Source: a virus. Taken from it: a DNA stretch of 63,348 nucleotides. The stretch lies in IMG/VR virus record IMGVR_UViG_3300035688_000005, positions 1 through 63,348 of that record. The stretch is one strand, 5' to 3'. Shown piece after piece: positions 13,867 to 22,417 of the stretch (positions are counted from its first letter, which is position 1; every line of letters starts with the position of its first letter). Below the pieces are notes generated by a model, which searched no databases, was not told the DNA's origin, and worked only from the letters and a program-made list of their open reading frames with translations. Made by a program: the position numbers and the translations under genes.

Positions 13867-14356
13867 TCAACTCGTTATAAAATTAATTATCTTGTCTTTC
13901 TCTTGTTTATTGTATCTCTCTAATGAGTGCCATAAGTTGTGACAATCCCTGCACAAAATTATAAGATTTTCTGGACTATTATTCTTCCAATTCTTGTCTT
14001 TGTGGTGAACATTCAATCTCCTGTTTCCTTCCTTAAAATCGCAAATCATACATTTCTTATCAAATGATTCGTATGCAATTCTCCTCGCTTCCTTATGGTA
14101 GAGAGACTTTGCATTTCCGCCTTTCCAAGTAGGGTTGTTTTCCTTTGAATTTTTGCAACTATACGAACAATATTTCGCTGTTTCTTCTCTTGCAGGTATC
14201 ACTTCAAACATCTTTCCACACCCTAAACATTTCTTTTTTATTTTATCTTTCTTGTTCCAAGCTGGTTTTCCTGTCTTCCATCTCTTTCCGAATGCTGGTT
14301 GCCTTTCTTTTGACAGACCTTTGTTCCAAGCTTTTTTGTCCTTTTTTGAATGTCAT
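13867..14356 (-). pseudogene. homing endonuclease D, HNH type, frameshifted near its start
   Basis: The main frame (from residue CGKMFEVIPAREETAKYCSY onward) holds Cys knuckles, NPTWKGGNAKSLYHKEARRI and an HNH motif (MICDFKEGNRRLNVHHKDKN, LCRDCHNLWH). Reading upstream, the NUMOD-like start MTFKKGQ at 14356 is in another frame from AWNKGLSKERQPAFGKRWKT; the join falls in a run of six A (GGACAAAAAAGCTTGG) where five would restore the frame. Either a real inactivating insertion, a recoding site, or a sequencing error. Confidence 0.7.
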
Positions 14357-14390
14357 ATTTATATATTGTGATTGGTATTATTTATATTTT

Positions 14391-14741
14391 TTACGAACTG
14401 ATTTTATGTTGCCATATTATCGCAATTTCTACAGCACTTGTTTTTGTAATCCCAGTGAACACACTTCTTGAAAATAAAACAGGCGTTAAGTCCGTGTTGA
14501 ACTCTCCTGTTTCTGTTAATGTGTTTCCATTCAAATCAGTCGAAGGAATGAACCCTCTAGTTTTGATTAACTGATTTACTGTATCAAACTGCGGATATGT
14601 GGCTACATAACCATAAAAACCTCCTACTGGAGTTTGTAACGCTGTGTCCGTTACTGCTGGAGTTGCCGACCCAACACCCATTTTAAACTGTGTCACAGCA
14701 GTATTATCTGGCGTTGTTTTATACAATCTATTTAATGTCAT
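14391..14741 (-). CDS. tail-fibre-like structural protein, N-terminus uncertain
   Basis: 116 residues: TLNRLYKTTPDNTAVTQFKM then FIPSTDLNGNTLTETGEFNT, common in phage tail-associated proteins. The open frame continues upstream past the ATG (residues KISSGDIITNIGRN) into the end of endonuclease E without a start codon, so the original N-terminus was probably separated by that insertion. The present ATG 14741 has weak ribosome signal. Confidence 0.6.
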   Translation of the reverse strand: MTLNRLYKTTPDNTAVTQFKMGVGSATPAVTDTALQTPVGGFYGYVATYPQFDTVNQLIKTRGFIPSTDLNGNTLTETGEFNTDLTPVLFSRSVFTGITKTSAVEIAIIWQHKISS

Positions 14742-14775
14742 ATTTCGACCAATATTTGTGATAATATCCCCAGAA

Positions 14776-15417
14776 CTAATTTTTACCCCCTCCGTTTATC
14801 TCTTCAATATGTGTTTTCCTATGACAAGGAATGCATAAAGTTCTTCCATTATCAACATCAAATTTCAATTCTGGATTTGTATCTCTATATTTTATGTGAT
14901 GCGGATGCAAAATTTTACCTTTGATATTGCATTTCTGACAAGTATATTTGTCTCTTGCATAGACTTTTGTTCTCCATTCTTTCCACTGTTTTGATTTCCT
15001 CTCTATCTCTTTCTCTGAACTTATACCGCCTTTCCAATTGGGATTTTTTTCACCTTTCGTTCTTTCAGATGTAAATTCTGTTTTTGGACTTCTTCTTTGC
15101 CCCTTTGATGCCAAACTTACTTTTAATCTATGTTCCTTTGAGAGTTTTTTTCCTAACCAATATCTTGTAGGATTTTTTAATTTAGATTCACTAATTTTAT
15201 TTTTGGTCTCTTCAGAATGTTTCTCCCCATAAAAGGGATTATTAACCCCCCAACGAATAATTTTCTTTCTATAGTCTGGATTCCGCCAATTTTTTTTACT
15301 TGCTTCTCCTATCTTTTGTTTCGTTTCTTCAGATTGCTTTCTGCCAACATTTACCTTATTTCCATTTTTAAAGGAAAACGCATTTATAGGTTTAAGATGC
15401 CCTTTCTTGAAACTCAT
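14776..15417 (-). CDS. homing endonuclease E, HNH type
   Basis: 213 residues from ATG 15417 (AAAGTGGTGAAT upstream); the frame is open to another ATG at 15480 that looks like the captured start of a virion gene. NUMOD3-like repeats (KPINAFSFKNGNKVNVGRK, FYGEKHSEETKNKISESK, LGKKLSKEHRLKVSLASKG) precede NPNWKGGISSEKEIER and an HNH domain: YTCQKCNIKGKILHPHHIKY, GRTLCIPCHRKTH. Confidence 0.88.
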   Translation of the reverse strand: MSFKKGHLKPINAFSFKNGNKVNVGRKQSEETKQKIGEASKKNWRNPDYRKKIIRWGVNNPFYGEKHSEETKNKISESKLKNPTRYWLGKKLSKEHRLKVSLASKGQRRSPKTEFTSERTKGEKNPNWKGGISSEKEIERKSKQWKEWRTKVYARDKYTCQKCNIKGKILHPHHIKYRDTNPELKFDVDNGRTLCIPCHRKTHIEEINGGGKN

Positions 15418-15479
15418 ATTCACCACTTTAAAGTTATAATTATTATTTATATTTTGTGATATATTAATATAATTTTCCA

Positions 15480-15650
15480 TCAGCCCACCTCATATCCTTT
15501 TCGTTGCAGTTTTAAAATCACATCAGCTCTTATTTCTTCGTCTGACATTTCTGCATCGTAGGTAAATTGTTCCAAAGGATATTCTTCAACTTTGGCGATT
15601 TTTACCGTATCTCCGTTTTCAGTTTCCGTAATTATCTCTATCGTAACCAT
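15480..15650 (-). CDS. small tail-region hypothetical protein
   Basis: 56 residues from ATG 15650, following TGGGGAGATGATT. MVTIEIITETENGDTVKIAK then an acidic helix DAEMSDEEIRADVILKLQRK. Overlaps the upstream stop region. Virion or assembly role unknown. Confidence 0.55.
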   Translation of the reverse strand: MVTIEIITETENGDTVKIAKVEEYPLEQFTYDAEMSDEEIRADVILKLQRKGYEVG

Positions 15651-15652
15651 AA

Positions 15653-15871
15653 TCATCTCCCCATTATTATCCAATCCATTTCTCCTGTCCAATCAGTCCT
15701 GAAGGCAGGCAAAGACGTCTGGTCTGCTGGGGTAAATAAAACTCTTGGCGCTTTTGTAAAATAAACTTTAGTTCCGTCACATTTCAGGAAATTTACTTGC
15801 ACGACTTTTACATTATTGAAATAAACCGTTCCAGACAAGTAATTAGCATCTATTCCTAAAAATCTTGGCAT
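15653..15871 (-). CDS. small tail-region hypothetical protein
   Basis: 72 residues, beta-rich (LSGTVYFNNVKVVQVNFLKC, GTKVYFTKAPRVLFTPADQT). One-base-overlap coupling with the fibre-like gene upstream. No family. Confidence 0.55.
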   Translation of the reverse strand: MPRFLGIDANYLSGTVYFNNVKVVQVNFLKCDGTKVYFTKAPRVLFTPADQTSLPAFRTDWTGEMDWIIMGR

Positions 15872-16314
15872 TACACTACCTCCTCAGTAGACAATATTCC
15901 GTCATCGTCTACTATCAATCTCCATCTTTTAGTATCCGAGTTAAGTATCAATCCTTTTGTTTTATCTGTTATCTCTATGTCAACTGTTCCGACTTTATCT
16001 GCTTTACTGCTTTCTAAATTGATTAGGTCTGTATTGATTGCAATTATGCTACTATTTATGCTGGTTAAGTTTCCGTTGATGGTAACAAGTCCTTCGTTGA
16101 TTGTAGTTATACCACTATTTATGACGTCTATGTATCCGTTGATTGTAACAACAGCTACATTCAGACTCGCAACCCCAACCCCCAAAGTTGTTAAAGAATC
16201 GTTAACAGCAGATGCAAATAAGTCTATCTTGTCAGAGTTTTCATTCACATCTATATCCCAGTCAGGGTCTCCCCTCGCTGGTTTTTTCAATAATAAAAAT
16301 GTAGTGCTTGCCAT
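15871..16314 (-). CDS. tail-fibre-like coiled-coil protein
   Basis: 147 residues. The start TTFLLLKKPARGDPDWDIDV then NENSDKIDLF is the common N-terminus of phage fibre/tip proteins. Residues 45-100 are heptad-like repeats of TINxxxxxINSGITTIN, a trimeric beta/coiled stalk. C-terminal KRWRLIVDDDGILSTEEVV resembles fibre ends. Overlaps neighbours by 1 nt on both sides. Confidence 0.7.
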   Translation of the reverse strand: MASTTFLLLKKPARGDPDWDIDVNENSDKIDLFASAVNDSLTTLGVGVASLNVAVVTINGYIDVINSGITTINEGLVTINGNLTSINSSIIAINTDLINLESSKADKVGTVDIEITDKTKGLILNSDTKRWRLIVDDDGILSTEEVV

Positions 16315-16712
16315 CAGAACACACCTCCAAAACCTCTTTCTCCAAATCCTCCAGCTTGCCCATATCCTGTGTTAATCGGAGTGAAGTTTACTGCAAACGC
16401 CCCCTGTGCGTTTATGGATATTCTTACTGCGTCTACCAATTCCTGAGTCAATACTCCGAAGGTCAGCATAATTTGTCCCAACACAAGCTTTTCCGTTTCC
16501 AATAAAGGATTGTAAAATACCACTTTTATATCGTCTCCAGCCGAGGTTATGTAACCGTCGAGTATGTCTTCCTCGTTTTCCTTGTATACTTTCTTGTTCA
16601 TATAGAATTTTATTGCTTTTGCTATGTTAGCCATACTTATTGATTCTAAAGGCACGCTTCTAACCGAAACCTTATTAATGTCAATTTTTCCTATTGTGCA
16701 ATCAATTTCCAT
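16314..16712 (-). CDS. tail-region hypothetical protein
   Basis: 132 residues beginning MEIDCTIGKIDINKVSVRSV, mixed alpha/beta, ending in a Gly/Phe-rich tail (GYGQAGGFGERGFGGVF). The ATG follows AAGTGAT. Likely a structural tail component by position only. Confidence 0.55.
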   Translation of the reverse strand: MEIDCTIGKIDINKVSVRSVPLESISMANIAKAIKFYMNKKVYKENEEDILDGYITSAGDDIKVVFYNPLLETEKLVLGQIMLTFGVLTQELVDAVRISINAQGAFAVNFTPINTGYGQAGGFGERGFGGVF

Positions 16713-16716
16713 ATCA

Positions 16717-17256
16717 TCACTTCTTGAATTCCGTAACTGAAAATTCAGCTACTGCATCCGCTCCGAGAGGTCCAGCCCCTCCGCATCTAACAGTTCCTGT
16801 TCCTGCCAAGACTTTCCAGCAGATTGTAAAAGTATGAGAGCCAGCAGATAGTCCTGTTATCAATCTTGTAAATGACATAGTGAATTCATCCGAAGCTGGG
16901 ACTCTAAGTCTTCTTGCCATAACTATTCCTGTAGTTGGCGGAGTTCCGTCTACAAACAAGGCAAAATCTTCAGAAGTGTTTGACGAGTTCGTTGCGTTGG
17001 CGTTAAATACAACTAAAACCGCTCCTCCAGTTGTCGTCATCGTTATCTGATAATCTGTAAGAATTACATAAGAGGTGGATGTCGTAGTTACATCTCCAGC
17101 AGTGCGTCTAACAAATTGGTGTTGCGTAACTCCAGCTAACTTCGCAGCTTGGATTTCATTATTAGGAATATCTCCATTATTTACAGTCTCAAGCTTAAGG
17201 TTCATCTTTGCAGCTTGAATCAAATCTCCTGGCGAGACCGCAGTTCCTGTTCCCAT
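16717..17256 (-). CDS. tail-fibre/receptor-binding-like beta protein
   Basis: 179 residues. N-terminal GTGTAVSPGDLIQAAKMNLK resembles attachment segments of fibre proteins; the rest is a beta sandwich (TSTSYVILTDYQITMTTTGG, GLSAGSHTFTICWKVLAGTG) of the TNF/jelly-roll type often seen in phage tips. Inference from pattern and position. Confidence 0.6.
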   Translation of the reverse strand: MGTGTAVSPGDLIQAAKMNLKLETVNNGDIPNNEIQAAKLAGVTQHQFVRRTAGDVTTTSTSYVILTDYQITMTTTGGAVLVVFNANATNSSNTSEDFALFVDGTPPTTGIVMARRLRVPASDEFTMSFTRLITGLSAGSHTFTICWKVLAGTGTVRCGGAGPLGADAVAEFSVTEFKK

Positions 17257-17264
17257 AATTCACC

Positions 17265-19283
17265 TCAATAAGTCACCGTTACGTCATTCACTACTAAATC
17301 TTTGACTGTGTCTGTATTTATAATTTTCCATCTTAATTTTTGCCCTACTGTTGAAAATGCGTGAGTTACTCCATCTGTAACTTCTTCAAATGTTAGTCCA
17401 TCATCTGCACTTAAAAATTCTTTATGGTCTGCTGTTCCTCCTGTTGGGTCATCATACAAAGAACTATCATATCTTGCAGTTCCATACGTTGCAATTATGA
17501 AATTCACACAATCGCAAATTAATTTTGCAGATGCTATATCTACTGCGTCTGTATAAATCAAAGCTGAAGTTGCCTGTTCTCCTGGGTCAAAAAACAACTT
17601 TTTATTTACTGTGTCCCAATCTGCTGTGACCGCACTCCCAAAATCTAAAGTTCCTGTATCTAATACACCATACGCTACGCTATCTAAATAAAATCCTAAT
17701 CCTGTTGTCCCTTTGAATTCTGTGTCGTAAAATTCTTCTGCAAAAGTATTATTCGGATTGATTAACCTTATAGAAATCGGGACAGATGTTACGCTACCTA
17801 ATCTTACTATACCTAAAATTCCTGCGTCTGGATTTCCTAGAATAAAAGAACTAGCAGAACTACTACCCCATTTACCTATCCCCCAAACCCCATAAGCTGG
17901 ATTGCCCCAAATCAATACATCTCCTGCTATGTTGGTCTGGTCTATTCTCATAAATCTTGGCTTCATTAGGATATTTGACGATTGAGATAAAACATTCAAC
18001 AAATAATCCTGCGTTCCTGTTACCATCTCTTCCAATCTTTTTATTCTGTTCTCCGTTCCAGAAATGAATTCATCAAACGTCCACATTTTGTCCCCCACTA
18101 CTATCTCATCATAATCATAAGGGAATCTTAGATTCTGATGCGTTATGACATACAAAGCATTCTTATTGTTTATATCATCCACTACTTGAATCTTTTGACC
18201 CACCAACAATCCGAGAGATATAACATCTCTTGCCGACAGAGTTGTTGAATAAAATGGAGTTGAAAATCTCCCCAATATTTCACCGACTCTTAATTCTGCA
18301 TCTTGTGTGCTTCTTACATCAGTCAAAAGGATTTTCTTTTCCCATCTGCCATAAATAGCAATTGATGCGTTATTTTCAAGTTTGACTGGCGTTGGAATTG
18401 AATAGGTATATCTAATCTCTACGTTATTTACACCTACAGGTGGAGCTACTGCAAATCTTATCTTTTTGTTCACTTTGTCAACATAATAATTAGCACTAAC
18501 ACTTGAGCCTTCAACTTGACCTGTTTGTAAAACACTACTTAGATAAACTTTCGTGGATTCTGGAGTTTTTTGAAGGGTAAATGTTAACAGAGCACCAGTC
18601 CCGTTAAAGAATTCGGTAGTCTCAACATCCTGATAACTTCCTTCTGCTATTATAGAATTTGCAAGTTCTGTTCTATCTTCTGTCCATTTCGGAACTTGAA
18701 TTAAATTATCTCCAACTGTTAGAGTATTTGTGTTTAAATTAAATCCCTTTGGCTCAAAATAAACTTTATTCGTATCTGGTCTGTAATATATCTGCCAATT
18801 CATAGTGTTTGCTAAAGCCTGACATCTTTCGCTTACATAAGCGTCTCTGCATACGAATTTAGAAATCACGCTAGAACTTCCCGTATCCTGAATTGTTGTT
18901 CCATCTGCATTCAAACCACCATAGACTGTAACTAAATCAAGAATTATGTCACTTACTTTCATATTCAAATAAATCTTTGTGACTATTCTACGTCCTAATT
19001 GCCCCATTTTATCTTTTGCTTTTACTTGAACCTTTGTCCCAGTTTCTGTAAAACTATCAACGTAACCATCTAAAACAAACTCATCGCTTGGTGTCGTAAC
19101 TCCCCTGAAAACTTGAATGGACACCCCTTGAGCTAAGGTTATCAAATCAGTTAATTTTTTAGTAAATTCTAAATCTATTGTGTGCATAAAATCACCGAAA
19201 CTTCTATTGATTGTCCAGTTCAAAATCGGGTCTGTAACATCTATTCCTCCTATGAAAACTTGAGTCATCATTTTCTCTGTCAT
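17265..19283 (-). CDS. tail hub / baseplate protein
   Basis: 672 residues. The first ~330 residues follow the order of gp27/gpD-like hubs: an initial TQVFIGGIDVTDPILNWTIN, then DEFVLDGYVDSFTETGTKVQ, GRRIVTKIYLNMKVSDIILD and ANTMNWQIYYRPDTNKVYFE. An inserted beta module (EFFNGTGALLTFTLQKTPES ... FAVAPPVGVNNVEIRYTYS) also occurs in the 23635..24327 gene. The C-terminal third is a beta-rich tip with WGIGKWGSS. It lies downstream of the tape measure and two small genes, the usual place for the hub. Confidence 0.75.
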   Translation of the reverse strand: MTEKMMTQVFIGGIDVTDPILNWTINRSFGDFMHTIDLEFTKKLTDLITLAQGVSIQVFRGVTTPSDEFVLDGYVDSFTETGTKVQVKAKDKMGQLGRRIVTKIYLNMKVSDIILDLVTVYGGLNADGTTIQDTGSSSVISKFVCRDAYVSERCQALANTMNWQIYYRPDTNKVYFEPKGFNLNTNTLTVGDNLIQVPKWTEDRTELANSIIAEGSYQDVETTEFFNGTGALLTFTLQKTPESTKVYLSSVLQTGQVEGSSVSANYYVDKVNKKIRFAVAPPVGVNNVEIRYTYSIPTPVKLENNASIAIYGRWEKKILLTDVRSTQDAELRVGEILGRFSTPFYSTTLSARDVISLGLLVGQKIQVVDDINNKNALYVITHQNLRFPYDYDEIVVGDKMWTFDEFISGTENRIKRLEEMVTGTQDYLLNVLSQSSNILMKPRFMRIDQTNIAGDVLIWGNPAYGVWGIGKWGSSSASSFILGNPDAGILGIVRLGSVTSVPISIRLINPNNTFAEEFYDTEFKGTTGLGFYLDSVAYGVLDTGTLDFGSAVTADWDTVNKKLFFDPGEQATSALIYTDAVDIASAKLICDCVNFIIATYGTARYDSSLYDDPTGGTADHKEFLSADDGLTFEEVTDGVTHAFSTVGQKLRWKIINTDTVKDLVVNDVTVTY

Positions 19284-19287
19284 AACA

Positions 19288-19560
19288 TCACTTCTTTAAT
19301 CTTATGTCATTCAACAATCGTATCATCTCATTATTCAATCTAACTAATTCCTTTGTCTGCCAAAGCATATCCTGCCTCCATCTATCTTCAATTCTTTCTT
19401 TTTCTCTGAAGTAGATAGCCAGCATTTTTTTTAGTTGCCTTACTTCTATGACCAACCACTCTAGGTCTAATGTTTCTCTTTCTTTAGTTTTTTCTTTATT
19501 TGACAAAGCCTTCAATTGCTCTATTTCATCTTTGTTAGGTTTCACCAATTCTCCGTTCAT
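19288..19560 (-). CDS. coiled-coil tail-region protein
   Basis: 90 residues, nearly all helix: ETLDLEWLVIEVRQLKKMLA, then many Arg/Glu, ending MIRLLNDIRLKK. Coupled to the upstream gene by ATGA. Possibly a tail assembly or tip component. Confidence 0.6.
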   Translation of the reverse strand: MNGELVKPNKDEIEQLKALSNKEKTKERETLDLEWLVIEVRQLKKMLAIYFREKERIEDRWRQDMLWQTKELVRLNNEMIRLLNDIRLKK

Positions 19561-19991
19561 AGTAAATCACTTGCCTCCGTTAATTTAATCGAAAACGATA
19601 TTTTTCCTGGCGACCCCTCTTCAAATCCAAAACTCAAATCTATTATCTTTACTTTAATATCTGCATCTAAAAAACCTGAATGGAAAGTAGAGGATATTTC
19701 TTGGTCTCCGTTTAGTATTTTCTGCAACTCATTCGCAAAATTCCTTAAATTTGTAATATTAGACACCACTTCATTTCCATTCAAATCTCTATCATCAGGT
19801 CTTGTTCCATCTATTGATATATCTCTCTGTGCTCCAAGAATGTCTATCGCCTGTAAATCCACAGAGTCTGATAAAGGCAAAGGAAAAATCTGAACATTAG
19901 ATGTCTTTCTAATGTCCTCTTTAGCAGTAAACAAAAGAGGAATAGGATTACCACTATTTGCATTCGGATGCCTGATAGTTCCACTAACCAT
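19557..19991 (-). CDS. tail protein between tape measure and hub
   Basis: 144 residues. RHPNANSGNPIPLLFTAKED and the alternating C-terminus (KVKIIDLSFGFEEGSPGKIS then FSIKLTE) suggest a beta tail-tube-like or distal-tail/baseplate wedge protein. One-base overlap with the tape measure stop. Family not recognised. Confidence 0.6.
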   Translation of the reverse strand: MVSGTIRHPNANSGNPIPLLFTAKEDIRKTSNVQIFPLPLSDSVDLQAIDILGAQRDISIDGTRPDDRDLNGNEVVSNITNLRNFANELQKILNGDQEISSTFHSGFLDADIKVKIIDLSFGFEEGSPGKISFSIKLTEASDLL

Positions 19992-21880
19992 TATATACCA
20001 CCTACAGTTGGGACTCCTGGCTGTCTAGACCTTATTCTTCTTTGCAATTCTCTGTTAAGGTCGGTAGCCAATTTTTTAATATCATACTCTGAATCTATCC
20101 TTGCGTTTATTGTTATGTTCGGAGAGTAAGAAACAGGCGTCTCCCTTGCTCTAGCTTCTCCTGCCCTCAATACTTCTTCTTTTCTGTGCATCCAGTAATA
20201 ACCAGTCTCTGGGATTACCCCACCTAGTTGCTTCGACCCTTTTGGGGTTATAGATGGAGTAAAACCGCCTTTGGGGGTAGAAACCTCTATTTTAATATTT
20301 TTTATGGCAGTTATTATGTCTTTATTTCCTGTTTTTATTATGTCTTTCAACGGTAAACCACCACCTATTAAATTTAGTTGATTAGTCTGTTCCGTAAGTA
20401 TCGCGGCATTAGCTGCGTCTATCTGGTTTTGCGCTAGAACTTTTGCACCTGTACCCAACGTATCTAACTTTTCTTCTAATGCTGTCTTATATCCACTCAA
20501 CGCCGCTACCCATAGTTTAGATTGTTCGGCTTGTGCAGCTTTCAAATCTTTTTGCACGTCTGCTTGTGACCTAATCGATTCGTGTATCTCTGCTATTCCT
20601 TCTATTTTCAACTTTCCTAGACCAGGAACAATACCACTAACAAATTCTTTTGCCAACCCACTAATCATTCCTAATATATCTATTCCTGCAGGTTTCACTT
20701 CTGCTAGTGGGGGTTTTTCTGGCAAAGGCGGTATCTTTCCTTTCTCTAAGGCGTCTAGTGCATCTTGTAAGGCTTTTTTAAACGCATCAACTTCAGTTGT
20801 AGCATCTTGTAACGCTTTATTAAATGCTGCACTATACGTGTCTAGTAAGGTCGCCATCGTTCCTGTTGTCTGTCCAAAGATAGTCAAACCAAGAGCGGCA
20901 TCCCCAACTGAACCTGGCAAATCCTTAAACTCGTTATAAGCTTCTCTCCATTTTGGCGGTAACATACTCAAAAGGTCTACATTATCCTTTACCGCTTTTC
21001 CTAACATCTCTGCCGCCATTTTCCATACTTCAGATTTTGATAACTCTTCTACTGTTTTCCCTAAACCAGCTAGATAATTCACAAAATTTTGTAACGAATC
21101 ATTAAACCACTGCACTATTCCAACAGAGTCTTCAAAAGCTGCCAAAAATCCTGTTAATGGAGCTGTTGCATCTTTTATTCCTTGCATTAAAGGCATCAAA
21201 GCAAGATAGGTAGCCGCAAAAATTTCCTGCAGTTGGTCCATCGCCTCTGGCTGTGTTATTGCTCCAGCCTTCAAAGCTTTCAATACATCAGCAGCTTTTT
21301 TTAACGACTGCCTAATCACATTCATAGAAAGAATAATATACGGTCTCATCAGTATAGACAAGAAATCCCCAAATGGTTTCATAACCAAACTCCAGATTTT
21401 CTTTTGAATCATATCTATAGATTTAAAAGCTGGAGAGGACTCTTTCATAACTTCAATTTGTTTTTTCAACTTGTCGTTAATCCCATTCAAAATTGTTACT
21501 GCTACTCCTATACCAACAGCAATTGCTGCAATAGGTCCTAAAATAGCCATAATCCCAGACATAGCACCAGCACCTGCCGCCGCCTCTGGAGCTGCTGCCT
21601 CTAAAGCTTCAGCTGTCGGTGGAACAGGAATTGCTGGAACACCAGGCATCGTTACACCAGGCGGTTTTATCGCTTTTACATATCCTCTTATTTTATCAAA
21701 GGCATATTTCATTTCACTTACTATTCTGCCAAACATTCCAGGGATAGCTCCGACTATATCATCCACCGCTTTATTCGCTTCTTTAGAAACGTCCTTCATA
21801 GCTTTGTTTACGTCACTCTTTATTTTTGCTACTCCAGACACTGCTAAATTCAATACTCCTTTTATCGCAAACTCTGGCAT
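19991..21880 (-). CDS. tail tape measure protein
   Basis: 629 residues. N-terminal amphipathic helices, a Pro/Ala linker, then a hydrophobic segment (GIMAILGPIAAIAVGIGVAV) and long helices are typical. The C-terminus (GGVIPETGYYWMHRKEEVLR then AGEARARETPVSYSPNITIN) is the characteristic end of phage tape measures. It follows the tail tube and chaperone genes. Tail length scales with this protein, and 629 residues predict a fairly short tail. Confidence 0.9.
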   Translation of the reverse strand: MPEFAIKGVLNLAVSGVAKIKSDVNKAMKDVSKEANKAVDDIVGAIPGMFGRIVSEMKYAFDKIRGYVKAIKPPGVTMPGVPAIPVPPTAEALEAAAPEAAAGAGAMSGIMAILGPIAAIAVGIGVAVTILNGINDKLKKQIEVMKESSPAFKSIDMIQKKIWSLVMKPFGDFLSILMRPYIILSMNVIRQSLKKAADVLKALKAGAITQPEAMDQLQEIFAATYLALMPLMQGIKDATAPLTGFLAAFEDSVGIVQWFNDSLQNFVNYLAGLGKTVEELSKSEVWKMAAEMLGKAVKDNVDLLSMLPPKWREAYNEFKDLPGSVGDAALGLTIFGQTTGTMATLLDTYSAAFNKALQDATTEVDAFKKALQDALDALEKGKIPPLPEKPPLAEVKPAGIDILGMISGLAKEFVSGIVPGLGKLKIEGIAEIHESIRSQADVQKDLKAAQAEQSKLWVAALSGYKTALEEKLDTLGTGAKVLAQNQIDAANAAILTEQTNQLNLIGGGLPLKDIIKTGNKDIITAIKNIKIEVSTPKGGFTPSITPKGSKQLGGVIPETGYYWMHRKEEVLRAGEARARETPVSYSPNITINARIDSEYDIKKLATDLNRELQRRIRSRQPGVPTVGGI

Positions 21881-22403
21881 ATTTTCCTCTCCACTGCACT
21901 CATACCCATCATCTCATCGTCGAGTTCTTTAGTATCTTTTTTCAGAGTGTCAAGGAAGGTAAGAAACGCTACTACGTCTGTCAGGCTCATCGCTTCTACT
22001 TCAGAGGGCTGTATCCCCAATTCACGAACCAATCGGAATTTCGCAATCTTCACATTCGTGTCTAAGTCATCTGAGCCGTGTCTAAACGCCCATCGTAGTT
22101 TTATTTTTTTTCGGGGGTTACAGCTAGCATTTCGTTGAATGCGGCAAGAAGTTGCATCCCTAATGATTTTGGCAAGTTCCTGATACTTTCTTCATTAACT
22201 GGGAACGGAGCTTTCTTTATTGATTTTAGCAAAGCTTGTATTCCATACTTTTCCATATCCACTTCAGTTGTTATTTCAGGACCAAGTTTTGCAACACTCG
22301 TTTCCTTTACGAATTTAAGGTAATCTCCGTATTTCAATTCTTGCAGCACTACTACTTCCTGTCTGCCCTCCCATTCTATTTTTACCTCTTTCTCTATCGC
22401 CAT
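21862..22403 (-). CDS. tail assembly chaperone fusion (GT-like) by -1 frameshift
   Basis: Ribosomes slipping -1 on GA-A-AAA-AAA-TAA (8 A, minus bases 22111-22104) pass the stop of the 22101..22403 frame and continue through KIKLRWAFRHGSDDLDTNVK into KIAKFRLVRELGIQPSEVEA, ending at 21862; no stop intervenes. The second part alone has only a GTG at 22053. Paired G/GT chaperones with a slippery sequence directly before the tape measure gene are conserved among tailed phages. Confidence 0.8.
22101..22403 (-). CDS. tail assembly chaperone (G-like)
   Basis: 100 residues: EKEVKIEWEGRQEVVVLQEL, ending ... AFNEMLAVTPEKK at the A8 slippery run. The protein binds and guides the tape measure during tail assembly in known phages. 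It sits between tail tube and tape measure as expected. Confidence 0.8.
   Translation of the reverse strand: MAIEKEVKIEWEGRQEVVVLQELKYGDYLKFVKETSVAKLGPEITTEVDMEKYGIQALLKSIKKAPFPVNEESIRNLPKSLGMQLLAAFNEMLAVTPEKK
22104..22111 (-). promoter_or_regulatory. slippery A8 site for -1 frameshifting
   Basis: CCC GAA AAA AAA TAA in frame 0; A-AAA-AAA is a classic -1 slippery heptamer and the stop follows immediately. I did not find an obvious downstream pseudoknot by eye. Confidence 0.75.
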
Positions 22404-22417
22404 CTATCTTCACCCCC

